Made by a program: the position numbers and the translations under genes. Below, piece by piece: positions 54,189 to 64,000 of a stretch of 64,000 nucleotides of DNA; the first letter of the stretch is position 1; every line of letters starts with the position of its first letter. The stretch is from Candidatus Sysuiplasma jiujiangense (GTDB taxonomy: Archaea; Thermoplasmatota; Thermoplasmata; Sysuiplasmatales; Sysuiplasmataceae). The stretch spans positions 1-64,000 of the forward strand of contig JAHEAD010000005.1 in NCBI GenBank assembly GCA_019721075.1, in the 5' to 3' direction. Under the pieces are notes generated by a model, which saw only the letters and a list, made by a program, of their open reading frames with translations, searched no databases and had not been told where the DNA came from.

Positions 54189-54356
54189 ATGGCGAAAAAG
54201 AAAGGTGAGGGTTTCCAGTCTGCCGCGGGTCTTATCAGATATTTTGATGCGGAGGACGAAAAGGCTCTGAAATTGAGCCCTTGGCTAGTGATTGCGCTCA
54301 TAATTGCCACCGTTGTTATACTGGAATATCTTACAGCCTTCTACCCACTCGGCTGA
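54189..54356 (+). CDS. secG: Preprotein translocase subunit SecG (Sec61-beta)
   Basis: The 55-residue tail-anchored protein has the archaeal Sec61-beta pattern. A basic, glycine-rich start (MAKKKGEGFQSAAGLIRYFD) is followed by the acidic EDEKALKLSPWLVI motif, and a single membrane helix (IALIIATVVILEYLTAFY) ends the chain. It is part of the SecYEG/Sec61 protein channel in the cytoplasmic membrane. The ATG at 54189 is preceded by CAGGA and a TATA-like element at a distance of about 28 bases. The gene is short enough to be overlooked. Confidence 0.93.
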   Translation: MAKKKGEGFQSAAGLIRYFDAEDEKALKLSPWLVIALIIATVVILEYLTAFYPLG

Positions 54357-54487
54357 ATTGCAAAAACATCACTTATTCCGTCATGACTAAAAAACGAGCG
54401 CTAGCCCGTGAATTTATACCATCTGTCAGGAACAGTATTTTTAACATGCCGCTTCATGGTCAGTGAAGCGGGTCAGGTGTGAATTCG

Positions 54488-55033
54488 ATGAGAAACAGTT
54501 CAGCGGGCACTGTATTGATCCTTGTTGACATGATTAATGAATTCGTGAGCGGGAAATACGGCTCTCCCAGGGCAGAAAAAATGGTGCCTCATGTGCTCAC
54601 ACTGTTGAATAAAGCCCGGCAGGCTGAAATCCCTGTAATCTATGTCAGGGATGCGCACAGGGAAAACGACCCTGAATTGAAGGTATGGGGAAAGCATGCA
54701 ATGGAGGGTACCACAGCCTCTGAAATAGTGACAACCCTGAAACCGGAAAAAGACGAGACTGTATTCAGTAAGCGGCAGTACTCAGCATTTCTGAATACAG
54801 GCATTGATCGGAAACTGAAAAGAATTGGCGCCAGAAGTATTATTTTTGCAGGGATAAGCGCTGACATATGCGTCCAGCATAATGTTGCTGATGCATTCTA
54901 CAGGGGGTACACCACATTGGCTGTGAGGGAATGTGTCGAGAGTATAAGCGCGGATGCGAAGGAGAGAGCGCTAAAGTATATGGAGACAATCTACGGAACA
55001 AAGATACTGAGCCTGAAACAGGTGGAACTCTGA
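54488..55033 (+). CDS. pncA: Nicotinamidase / isochorismatase-family hydrolase
   Basis: A cysteine hydrolase. The catalytic triad is Asp in LILVDMINEFVSG, Lys in VFSKRQYSAF, and Cys in FAGISADICVQHNVADAFYRG. The cis-peptide GISAD precedes the cysteine. The next gene, which overlaps by four bases, encodes nicotinate phosphoribosyltransferase. The likely reaction is therefore deamidation of nicotinamide to nicotinate in NAD salvage. The frame opens at GTG 54479. The ATG at 54488, with AGGTG eight bases upstream, is preferred. Other isochorismatase-fold activities remain possible without the context. Confidence 0.87.
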   Translation: MRNSSAGTVLILVDMINEFVSGKYGSPRAEKMVPHVLTLLNKARQAEIPVIYVRDAHRENDPELKVWGKHAMEGTTASEIVTTLKPEKDETVFSKRQYSAFLNTGIDRKLKRIGARSIIFAGISADICVQHNVADAFYRGYTTLAVRECVESISADAKERALKYMETIYGTKILSLKQVEL

Positions 55034-56232
55034 AGAAATTCTTTACGGCTACAGACAAACAGATTGATAGTGGCTATACAACCGACGTTTATTTTACGAG
55101 AACAAGAAAAATACTCAAAGAAAACGGTCTAGAAAAGCTGAAAGTGACTGCCGAAGTAACAACCAGCGAATTGCCGGAAGGATGGATATGGGGAATCTAT
55201 TCCGGACTTGCTGAGGCACTGAGACTTTTCGAGGGCAAGCCAGTGGATATATACTCCTTCAGGGAAGGGACAGTGTTCAGAGCCAAATCAAGACAGGGTG
55301 TGCTCGTCCCCGTCATGACAATAACCGGCGCTTACTATGATTTCGCCCTCTATGAAACGCCTCTTCTTGGTTTCCTCTGCCATTCGTCTGGTATTTCCAC
55401 TGTCTCATCCCGCTACAGAATGAGATGTGGCAAAAAGACACTTCTTGCTTTCGGCATAAGACGTGCGCATCCAGCTATTGCTCCGATGATTGACAGGGCA
55501 TCATATATCGGAGGATGCGATGCAGTATCTTCTATTGCAGGTGCGGAATTAATTGGTCATCCACCCCAGGGAACTATGCCCCATGCAAGTGTAATCGTTT
55601 TCGGCGATTCGGCAAAGGCATTTGCAGCTTATTCTGAATCTGTTTCAGGAGATGAAAAGAAGATAGTTCTCGTCGACACGTTTTCAGACGAAAGACAGGA
55701 ATCACTTCTGGCTGCAATGAATATCAAGGGACTCTACGGTATCCGGCTGGACACGCCAAAGTCAAGGCGCGGCAGCCTTCCGTCAATAGTATCGGAAGTG
55801 CGCTGGGAGCTAAACAGTAAAGGCCATGGTGACATCAAAATATTTGTATCAGGCGGAATCAGGGAGGATGATTTAGCCGATCTCATAGACGCCGGTGTTG
55901 ATGGTTTTGGCGTCGGCACGGCTATAAGCAACGCTTCCGTGATAGACTATTCCCTGGATATAGTCGAAGTCGACGGCAGCGCTATTGCAAAGAGAGGGAA
56001 GTTTTCCGGTCGAAAGGAAGTGTACCGCTGCCCTGACTGTTTTCAATTCGATGTCCTCCCCGAAGGTAGCGGAGTCCCCTCCTGTAATGTTTGTGACTTG
56101 AAGGAGGAGAAAATGCTGAGGAAAGTAATGTCAAAGGGCAGACTCGTTTCAAAAACAGAAAGTCCTGATGAAACACGCAATTATGTGATAAGACAGCTGT
56201 CAAAAATACGGATGCCTGACATGTCTACCTGA
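55030..56232 (+). CDS. pncB: Nicotinate phosphoribosyltransferase, probably starting at CTG
   Basis: The enzyme joins nicotinate to PRPP, giving NaMN. Key stretches are SGYTTDVYFTRTRKIL, YETPLLGFLCHSSGISTVSS, FGIRRAHPAIAPMIDRASYIGG and FVSGGIREDDLADLIDAGVDGFGVGT. A C-terminal zinc knuckle with two CxxC pairs (YRCPDCFQF, CNVCDL) matches the Thermoplasma acidophilum enzyme. That enzyme begins MNVFNTASDEDIKKG, which aligns with (L)KKFFTATDKQIDSG here. The only codon at that place is the CTG at 55030. It has AGGTGG four bases before it and overlaps the pncA stop as CTGA. The nearest in-frame ATG, 54931, would add 33 unrelated residues inside pncA. Confidence 0.92.
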   Translation: MKKFFTATDKQIDSGYTTDVYFTRTRKILKENGLEKLKVTAEVTTSELPEGWIWGIYSGLAEALRLFEGKPVDIYSFREGTVFRAKSRQGVLVPVMTITGAYYDFALYETPLLGFLCHSSGISTVSSRYRMRCGKKTLLAFGIRRAHPAIAPMIDRASYIGGCDAVSSIAGAELIGHPPQGTMPHASVIVFGDSAKAFAAYSESVSGDEKKIVLVDTFSDERQESLLAAMNIKGLYGIRLDTPKSRRGSLPSIVSEVRWELNSKGHGDIKIFVSGGIREDDLADLIDAGVDGFGVGTAISNASVIDYSLDIVEVDGSAIAKRGKFSGRKEVYRCPDCFQFDVLPEGSGVPSCNVCDLKEEKMLRKVMSKGRLVSKTESPDETRNYVIRQLSKIRMPDMST

Positions 56233-56412
56233 TTCCTGGCAGGCCTTCCTGCCCTTCACTCTTTCAGTTACGGCATCAGTGTCGATTTTCCGGTCTGCCG
56301 ACAATTGTTTGTCTTTCCGAATTAACCTGCCATTTTATTCAGTCTGTCTTGCTGCTTGACTGCTGTTTGAAGGATGAATAAAGTTTAATGCATCCGGGGT
56401 TATGCCTGAACG

Positions 56413-56643
56413 ATGACAATTAATCCGGATGGCATAATCGCTGGCAGGAGACTGGAAAGCGGCCGAGTGACATGGTCGCATAAATACGATATGAACGTGG
56501 TATTCGTGCCTCCTGATGATTCAACAGTCTGTTCCAACTGTGGCGCGGCGCTGATAGCCGGAGATGGCAAGTGGCATCCAGTCAGGCTGAAGGATAGCAA
56601 ATATTATTGCGAGAACTGTCCAGTCACCCTACCGTCAGTGTAG
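56413..56643 (+). CDS. Small zinc-finger protein, function unknown
   Basis: A 76-residue protein with two CxxC pairs (CSNC near residue 40 and CENC near residue 67) around a beta-rich segment (ALIAGDGKWHPVRLKDSKYY), as in a zinc ribbon. The N-terminal part has a short strand pattern (GRVTWSHKYDMNVVFVPPDD). The ATG at 56413 follows an AT-rich region (AATAAAGTTTAATGC near 56377-56391) by about 25 bases. It lies between the NAD-salvage pair and korAB but has no evident link to either. Confidence 0.65.
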   Translation: MTINPDGIIAGRRLESGRVTWSHKYDMNVVFVPPDDSTVCSNCGAALIAGDGKWHPVRLKDSKYYCENCPVTLPSV

Positions 56644-56889
56644 CTCAGCACCCCGCCTGGGCATCGGCATCGGTTTGAACCAACTGTAAAGCTGGAATTC
56701 AGCAGAGACTACCCGGAGAGCAGAAGCAGGATTCAATCAGAAGAAGAAATACGAAAGAGTATATTAAATACCTTAAAGTACGAGAGTTCGGCATAATAAA
56801 TATGAATGGAGCAGACTGAATTGAAGGGCAGTGCCTCCCTGCAGGGCAAAACAGGTCGCTGCCGTCCACGCAACTGGCTTACGCTTCTC

Positions 56890-56918
56890 ATGTCAGTTAA
56901 TGAAAGAAAGGTGATTGT

Positions 56919-56922
<4 letters not shown>
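56890..56922 (+). CDS. 10-codon ORF overlapping the korA start (possible leader peptide)
   Basis: ATG 56890 opens MSVNERKVIV and stops at TGA 56920-56922. The stop shares two bases with the proposed korA CTG (56919-56921). The korA SD site AGGTGAT (56909-56915) lies inside it. If translated, it would position ribosomes for reinitiation at the CTG. Confidence 0.35.
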
Positions 56923-59823
<2,901 letters not shown>

Positions 59824-59834
59824 CCCCAGTTATC

Positions 59835-60365
59835 TTACTGACCACTGTAGCTGCCGAAGAACCAGTCAACAGTGCTCCCCTGGTGAATTGTTTCGTGCAG
59901 CACACCGTACAGGGCCAGCGAGCCGTTTACATCATACTGCCAGTAGAGACCGAGTGTATTGCTGTTGGAAACACCGGCTATAGATGTTATGAAATAGTCA
60001 GAATATTCAGGATAGTAGGTTTTCACTATCATAAGGCCGTATCCCGCGGTAGATCGCATAATTCCCGACGATTCGTTCATCAGCACCCAGACGTCAGGAG
60101 TGCTGACGGTCACGTTCTCAAACACATATGTCGTGATATTTGATGCCTCTTCAGTGAATTCCCATTTACCGCCGGTCATTCGCCAGAAAACCTTGTATTT
60201 GTAGAAACTGTGAGGATGCCCATTGTTGAAATCAATGATCAGTGTTGCTCTCACTTTATGTCCGGCAACAGCTCCGGGAGTTAAAACGGAATAGGCAGCT
60301 ATGGACAGTATGGCAACAGCAGAGACGAAAACAGCAAGAGCTGCCTTTCTTCTTCCCCCTGTCAA
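59835..60365 (-). CDS. Membrane-anchored protein with DUF4430-like domain
   Basis: The product has a basic start, one N-terminal span (AALAVFVSAVAILSIAAYSVLTPG) and an external domain. The end (GLYWQYDVNGSLALYGVLHETIHQGSTVDWFFGSY) resembles the DUF4430 domain, in which W-x-Y-x-VNG and a late W-x(F/Y) are conserved. That domain occurs in cobalamin-binding transcobalamin-like proteins and in bacterial surface proteins. Glycosylation sequons occur (NITT, NVTV, NESS). I chose TTG 60365, about nine bases after a GGGGG stretch. A longer frame to 60452 would overlap the PAC2 gene by 68 bases. Both genes are on the same strand. Confidence 0.7.
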   Translation of the reverse strand: MTGGRRKAALAVFVSAVAILSIAAYSVLTPGAVAGHKVRATLIIDFNNGHPHSFYKYKVFWRMTGGKWEFTEEASNITTYVFENVTVSTPDVWVLMNESSGIMRSTAGYGLMIVKTYYPEYSDYFITSIAGVSNSNTLGLYWQYDVNGSLALYGVLHETIHQGSTVDWFFGSYSGQ

Positions 60366-60384
60366 GAGTTTCGTCCCCCTAGTT

Positions 60385-61200
60385 TCAACTATAGGCCGGG
60401 TTATTTTCGCTGAAACCCAGTTCTCCCTGAGGCCTGGATTTTGAAAGGGCATCCTTAATCGCGTTCTCTATTTCGGTCGCCTTCTTGTAGAGCGGTTTCG
60501 GATCCAGCTTTATGAGTGGCAGCATGTGGTCTAGCACTTCGATAGTTCTGGCAGCCGATCTCGCACCCGGATAATTTGCAGGCGTTTCTGCGAGTAGTGA
60601 AATGACGTTCCTCCTGCTGACCGATCCCTTGTGAAGCAGTACGCCTGACAGGCCGCCAACCATCCCGTCACTCATCTGCTCAACGCCGAAATCCTTCAGC
60701 ATGTGTCTTGCCTCCAGCGTGCTTCCGACGCCAAAAATCGACGGCTCTGTCTGAGCGGTGTCAGATGGTGTGTTTATTCCTTCGAGTGAAATTATCGTGG
60801 AACTCCTTTTCCTCGCGCTCCATTCAAGAATACAGTTAGCAAGCGCATCCATTGTGTCCGGCGGAGGTGTGAATTCTGAGGTTATCACAATGACCTGCTG
60901 GCATTTCTTCTCAGGTCCGCAAACATGGTCTCCACCATAGATCCTGACGGGCGGATTTGGAACACCGTCGATTACGACCGCTGTAGGTATGAAAAATCTG
61001 GAAGAGATGTATCCTATGCGCTTGAGATCCAGTTGCCTTATCACATGGTTGGCAACGATGGAACTAACAAGTCCTATGGTCGGGAAACCCACAAGGACAA
61101 GGGCTTCGGTTATTTCCATCCTCGTTTCTTCAACAATTGTCAGTTCGTCCGATAGTGATTCCGATACATTTGACGCGGCCGGCAACATATTGTCATCCAT
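60385..61200 (-). CDS. PAC2-family protein (proteasome assembly chaperone-like)
   Basis: A PAC2/DUF75 protein (COG1938/COG2047 type). The signature LVLVGFPTIGLVSSIVANHVIRQLDLKRIGYI near residue 35 is characteristic, followed by YGGDHVCGPEKKCQQVIVITSEFTPP. LSGVLLHKGSVSRRNVISLLAETPANYPGARSAARTIEVLDHMLP near residue 200 is also typical. The C-terminus is a charged helix. In eukaryotes PAC2 aids 20S proteasome assembly; the role in archaea is inferred. The presence of tricorn elsewhere in the window fits a proteolysis-rich physiology. Confidence 0.87.
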   Translation of the reverse strand: MDDNMLPAASNVSESLSDELTIVEETRMEITEALVLVGFPTIGLVSSIVANHVIRQLDLKRIGYISSRFFIPTAVVIDGVPNPPVRIYGGDHVCGPEKKCQQVIVITSEFTPPPDTMDALANCILEWSARKRSSTIISLEGINTPSDTAQTEPSIFGVGSTLEARHMLKDFGVEQMSDGMVGGLSGVLLHKGSVSRRNVISLLAETPANYPGARSAARTIEVLDHMLPLIKLDPKPLYKKATEIENAIKDALSKSRPQGELGFSENNPAYS

Positions 61201-61276
61201 AAGTCTATCACACTTGTTATTTCATAAACTATTCGTCGTTTTTGAGCCGGTAAGTTCGGAATGTGCCGAAAGAGCA

Positions 61277-61729
61277 TCAGACGGAAGAGGTGCTGTGTTC
61301 CCGTCTGCCAAGCCCTTTCATCTTCTCCATAATTTCTATCAGGCTTTCGACTTCATTGCTGCTCAGGAGGTCAAGCTTTGACTGGACTAGCTTCAAGTAC
61401 AGCTGGTTCGCCTCTCTGAATACCTGCCTGCCGGACACCGTTGTCGACACATAGATAAGCCTCCTGTCCCCCTCCTTCCTTGTCCTCTCCAGCAGACCTT
61501 TCTCTTCCAGTCTGTCAGTAAGGAGCGTGACACCTGCCTTGGTCAATATCAGTTCTTCAGATATGGCCACCATCGTCATAGGACCGTTTTTCTCCAGAAT
61601 GGAAATTATCTTGAACTCGATAAATGAGATCCCGCACTTTCCAAGTTCCCTGTCAAAATCCCTCTTCATCATCCTGGCCGCGTCTATGAAGTTAGACCAT
61701 GCCTTCATGGATTTTTCCGCCCTAGACAT
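61277..61729 (-). CDS. MarR-family regulator
   Basis: A 150-residue winged-helix repressor. IEFKIISILEKNGPMTMVAISEELILTKAGVTLLTDRLEEKGLLERTRKEGDRRLIYVSTT is the complete MarR DNA-binding domain, including the wing. Dimerisation helices lie at both ends. The gene starts three bases after the MFS transporter stop, so it is the second gene of that operon and probably controls it through the palindrome at 63539-63554. The ligand is unknown, perhaps a drug or aromatic acid exported by the pump. Confidence 0.9.
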   Translation of the reverse strand: MSRAEKSMKAWSNFIDAARMMKRDFDRELGKCGISFIEFKIISILEKNGPMTMVAISEELILTKAGVTLLTDRLEEKGLLERTRKEGDRRLIYVSTTVSGRQVFREANQLYLKLVQSKLDLLSSNEVESLIEIMEKMKGLGRREHSTSSV

Positions 61730-61732
61730 GGA

Positions 61733-63535
61733 TTATTTAGACCCTCCTCTGTTTGCACCTGTCTCGTCGGATAGTTTTCCGGCATCCTTATACTTTCTTG
61801 CAATTTCCCTGTACCTCGTGTGCAGTCTTTTCACGGTCCTGTTTTCAGCTGCAATATCCGGCCTGGCATCTGTATTCTCTTCAAGATCGTATATGTATAC
61901 CTTCCCCCTCAAGAGCGACACTATACCCGCTATGGCCGAAAGTATCGCGCTTACCAGAAAAGCCTCGCGTAGCGCATTCATGAACGGATTTGCAATCACG
62001 GACGGAAACCAGTGCTTCCCTGTAAGCAGGGCATATGTTGCGGGAGACAGGGATGAAGTCAGCGAAGGGTAAGCTGCCAGCATTGTCAATATAGGATTAT
62101 AGCCAAGAAACGCCGAGAACAATTCGCCTGTCGCCGGCAATGATCGAATTATTGCAATCAGCTGTGAAGAGGCGCCGGCTGAGGCGAGGGCTGAAGAAAT
62201 GGCGCCGGGCAACGAGGAGGTGAGAGCATCGATAATTATGATGAAGAATATCGCGAGACTCACAGTCTGACCGGAATTCTGGAGCGTTGCCCTCATGCCT
62301 GAAGCTGCGCCCCTTTGTTCGGGCGGAACGGAATTCATTATCGAGGCAGTGTTTGGCGCGGCAAACATACCCATTCCTATGCCCTGCATCAAAAGCAGAA
62401 GACCAAATTCCCAGTACTGGAAATCATATGGCAGGAGAAGAAAGAGGAGGAAAGAAAGAGTTGCAATGCCCATGCCGGCAGTTGACAGAAACCTCGCTCC
62501 GTGCCTGTCAGACAGCCACCCGCTCAGTGGGCCCATTATGATGAAGCCGACCATCATCGGCAGCATATAGATGCCTGCCCAGAACGGTGTCGACGAATAG
62601 CTGTATCCATGCAGCGGAAGCCAGATACCCTGAAGGAGAATTATGAGCATGATCATCATGCCGCCTCTTGCAATTGCAGCAAGCATGCCCGCAAAGTTCG
62701 CAGCCGTGAATATCCTTCTCTTGAAAAGTCTCAGGTTGAACATTGGCTGTTCAACCTTCAATTCAACAAACGGGAAAATAATGAGCAGCGCCAGGCCTCC
62801 GAAAACAGATGCGGCAACCCATGGACTTGACCATCCCATGCTGGCTTTTCCGTAAGGCATCAAACCATACGTCACACCAATTAAAAGCAGTGTCAGGCCC
62901 GCGGCGAATGTTGTGTTGCCGGCGATGTCTATCCTGCTCTTCCGCTCAGGCTTTACCAGTTCCCTGAGTTTATAGTATGACCAGAGCGTTCCGAACAGCC
63001 CGAACGGAACGCTTACGAGAAAAACATATCTCCAGTCATAGGATGCGAGAACGCCGCCGAGAATAAGACCGACAAGTGAGCCCGCGAGAGCCGCAATCTG
63101 GTTTACGCCGAGTGCCTTACCGCGTTCGTTGTGCGGAAACGCGTCAGTCAGAATCGCAGCGCTGTTGGAAAAGAGAAATGCTCCTCCTATGCCCTGAACG
63201 ATCCTGAAGAGTATGATGAAGTTGGCTGCAGTGTCCCCCCTCCCGGGGGTGAGAGACAGTGCAATTGAACCGATTGTAAAGATGGCGAAGCCCATGTTGT
63301 AGAGTTTGACCCTTCCGAATATGTCAGACAGTCTCCCGAATGTCACGAGAAGGGTTGCTGTAACAATATTGTAGCCAAACAATATCCAGAGAAGGTACTG
63401 GAACGAGGTGAGCGGATTTATGCCTATGCCCTTGAAAATTGCAGGGAGCGAAATTAAAATTATTGTGCTGTTTATCATCGCCATCATAACACCAAGCGTG
63501 GTGTTTGAAAGCGCGACCCATTTGTATTCAACCAT
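61733..63535 (-). CDS. MFS multidrug exporter, 14-span (EmrB/QacA type)
   Basis: The 600-residue protein has 14 predicted spans and the DHA2 signatures. Motif A appears in [21 protein letters not shown], motif C-like glycine-rich segments in [30 protein letters not shown], and [41 protein letters not shown] near residue 400. It exports drugs or organic compounds by proton antiport. The tail of about 60 residues is charged and cytosolic. It is transcribed from a promoter with a palindrome and leads the MarR gene. Confidence 0.92.
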   Translation of the reverse strand: MVEYKWVALSNTTLGVMMAMINSTIILISLPAIFKGIGINPLTSFQYLLWILFGYNIVTATLLVTFGRLSDIFGRVKLYNMGFAIFTIGSIALSLTPGRGDTAANFIILFRIVQGIGGAFLFSNSAAILTDAFPHNERGKALGVNQIAALAGSLVGLILGGVLASYDWRYVFLVSVPFGLFGTLWSYYKLRELVKPERKSRIDIAGNTTFAAGLTLLLIGVTYGLMPYGKASMGWSSPWVAASVFGGLALLIIFPFVELKVEQPMFNLRLFKRRIFTAANFAGMLAAIARGGMMIMLIILLQGIWLPLHGYSYSSTPFWAGIYMLPMMVGFIIMGPLSGWLSDRHGARFLSTAGMGIATLSFLLFLLLPYDFQYWEFGLLLLMQGIGMGMFAAPNTASIMNSVPPEQRGAASGMRATLQNSGQTVSLAIFFIIIIDALTSSLPGAISSALASAGASSQLIAIIRSLPATGELFSAFLGYNPILTMLAAYPSLTSSLSPATYALLTGKHWFPSVIANPFMNALREAFLVSAILSAIAGIVSLLRGKVYIYDLEENTDARPDIAAENRTVKRLHTRYREIARKYKDAGKLSDETGANRGGSK

Positions 63536-63538
63536 AAC

Positions 63539-63570
63539 AGTTAAGTGTTTAACTACCTACTATTATAAAT
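63539..63570 (-). promoter_or_regulatory. Promoter and MarR-type operator of the MFS-MarR operon
   Basis: The minus-strand TATA box ATTTATAATAG (63560-63570) lies about 30 bases before the ATG at 63535. Between them is AGTTAA-N4-TTAACT (63539-63554), a perfect six-base inverted repeat over the expected transcription start. This is the position and size of a MarR-family operator. Confidence 0.6.
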
Positions 63571-63741
63571 CATTGACGAGCCTCAACTTTGTTTTACTGA
63601 AGCAGTTTTATAGCTTCATTTCCCCGCACTGATTTTCTTTTTAACGATTCCTGTACCACTGAAATCGGTAAACGCTACATTTTTCGCATGTGCTTTCAGA
63701 TGTTGATTCTCTGATGTGTCAGTGGGTTGACACGAAAGGTC

Positions 63742-64000
63742 TTATTCAATATGCGGGGCAATCTTCGCCACGTTTGCCTCGGGCATTTTACCGAAAAAGC
63801 GGTGATACAGGTAGACATTGAAGAAGTTGAGGACAACTGCCATCTCGAAAGGGATCGAAACGGGATAGGCATCCTGGATGGCACCTGATGACAGGGAAGC
63901 GGCAACCGCGGGAAAGAGCCGCGCGGATTGATTGGTTCCCGTGGCAAACGATCTGGACTGTTCGCTCACCAGGTTCATCATCAGCGACTGCTGCGAGGGA
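63742..64000 (-). CDS. C-terminal end of a membrane transporter, probably MFS (cut by window edge)
   Basis: The minus-strand frame is open to the window edge and ends at 63742, giving the last 85 or so residues. It holds SEQSRSFATGTNQSARLFPAVAASLSSG, a stretch resembling the late loop of some archaeal MFS proteins. A span (VSIPFEMAVVLNFFNVYLYHRFFG) and a short cytosolic tail follow. The true start is outside the window. The family call is tentative. About 170 bases separate it from the MFS operon promoter. Confidence 0.55.
   Translation of the reverse strand, partial: PSQQSLMMNLVSEQSRSFATGTNQSARLFPAVAASLSSGAIQDAYPVSIPFEMAVVLNFFNVYLYHRFFGKMPEANVAKIAPHIE

Noticed and set aside
54281-54466. Plus-strand open frame of 61 codons
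   Set aside because: It overlaps secG in another frame, and secG has a clear family match, promoter and SD site.
54931-55029. In-frame ATG extension of pncB inside pncA
   Set aside because: The 33 extra residues have no counterpart in the family, which starts at the CTG position.

Overview
The window looks like a chromosomal segment of a heterotrophic archaeon of the Thermoplasmata type (Thermoplasmatota). The evidence is a full tricorn protease, an archaeal fused-subunit 2-oxoacid:ferredoxin oxidoreductase, Sec61-beta, a PAC2-family protein, a Sfm1-like SPOUT methyltransferase, an archaeal Trm112-like zinc protein, a nicotinate phosphoribosyltransferase of the Thermoplasma type with a C-terminal zinc knuckle, and no peptidoglycan genes. 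Several first genes of operons have a TATA-like box about 24-30 bases before the start codon, so they are leaderless or nearly so. Internal genes often have GGAGG-type Shine-Dalgarno (SD) sites. No rRNA, tRNA or CRISPR array was seen.

Layout. 1-185: 5' end of an IS607-type serine recombinase gene running off the left edge. 341-2949: purM and an amidohydrolase. 2962-8295: universal stress protein and a complete kdpFABC potassium pump, with a 29-codon kdpF. 8566-13218: thioesterase, an unrecognised 443-residue protein, an 18-residue lysine-rich microprotein with its own promoter and terminator, a DUF255/thioredoxin-like protein, and a small zinc protein. 13319-19227: surface glycoprotein, MoaD-like protein, threonine synthase, HTH-CBS regulator, glutamate dehydrogenase, HtpX. 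19238-22041: Sfm1-like methyltransferase and three overlapping KaiC/RecA-like genes, two of them with defective P-loops. 22050-27002: RDD protein, GNAT acetyltransferase, FtsX-type ABC exporter. 27348-34266: Trm112-like protein, aminotransferase, pdxS, a membrane methyltransferase, stomatin with short and long NfeD proteins, a double winged-helix regulator.

34345-42078: aldo/keto reductase, then a minus-strand run in the order tricorn, APC permease, ornithine cyclodeaminase-like enzyme, S66 peptidase, which reads as a peptide and amino-acid salvage unit. 42391-49405: orphan DNA methylase, FAH-family hydrolase, a 1031-residue receiver-PAS-GAF histidine kinase, a SIS-domain protein. 49746-53844: arsenic genes arsR-arsB, a second orphan methylase, a Dps-like ferritin. 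54189-59823: secG (Sec61-beta), an NAD-salvage pair (nicotinamidase and nicotinate phosphoribosyltransferase), korAB. 59835-64000: DUF4430-like secreted protein, PAC2 protein, an MFS exporter with a MarR regulator and a palindromic operator, and the C-terminus of another transporter at the right edge.

The most unusual signal is at translation starts. Three genes (arsB, pncB, korA) have family-conserved N-termini that extend upstream of, or begin away from, any usable ATG/GTG/TTG. In each, the best start is a CTG with an SD site 3-6 bases upstream. In each, the CTG overlaps, as CTGA, the TGA stop of an upstream reading frame: pncA itself, a 30-codon ORF before arsB, and a 10-codon ORF before korA. 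This suggests coupled termination and reinitiation at CUG.
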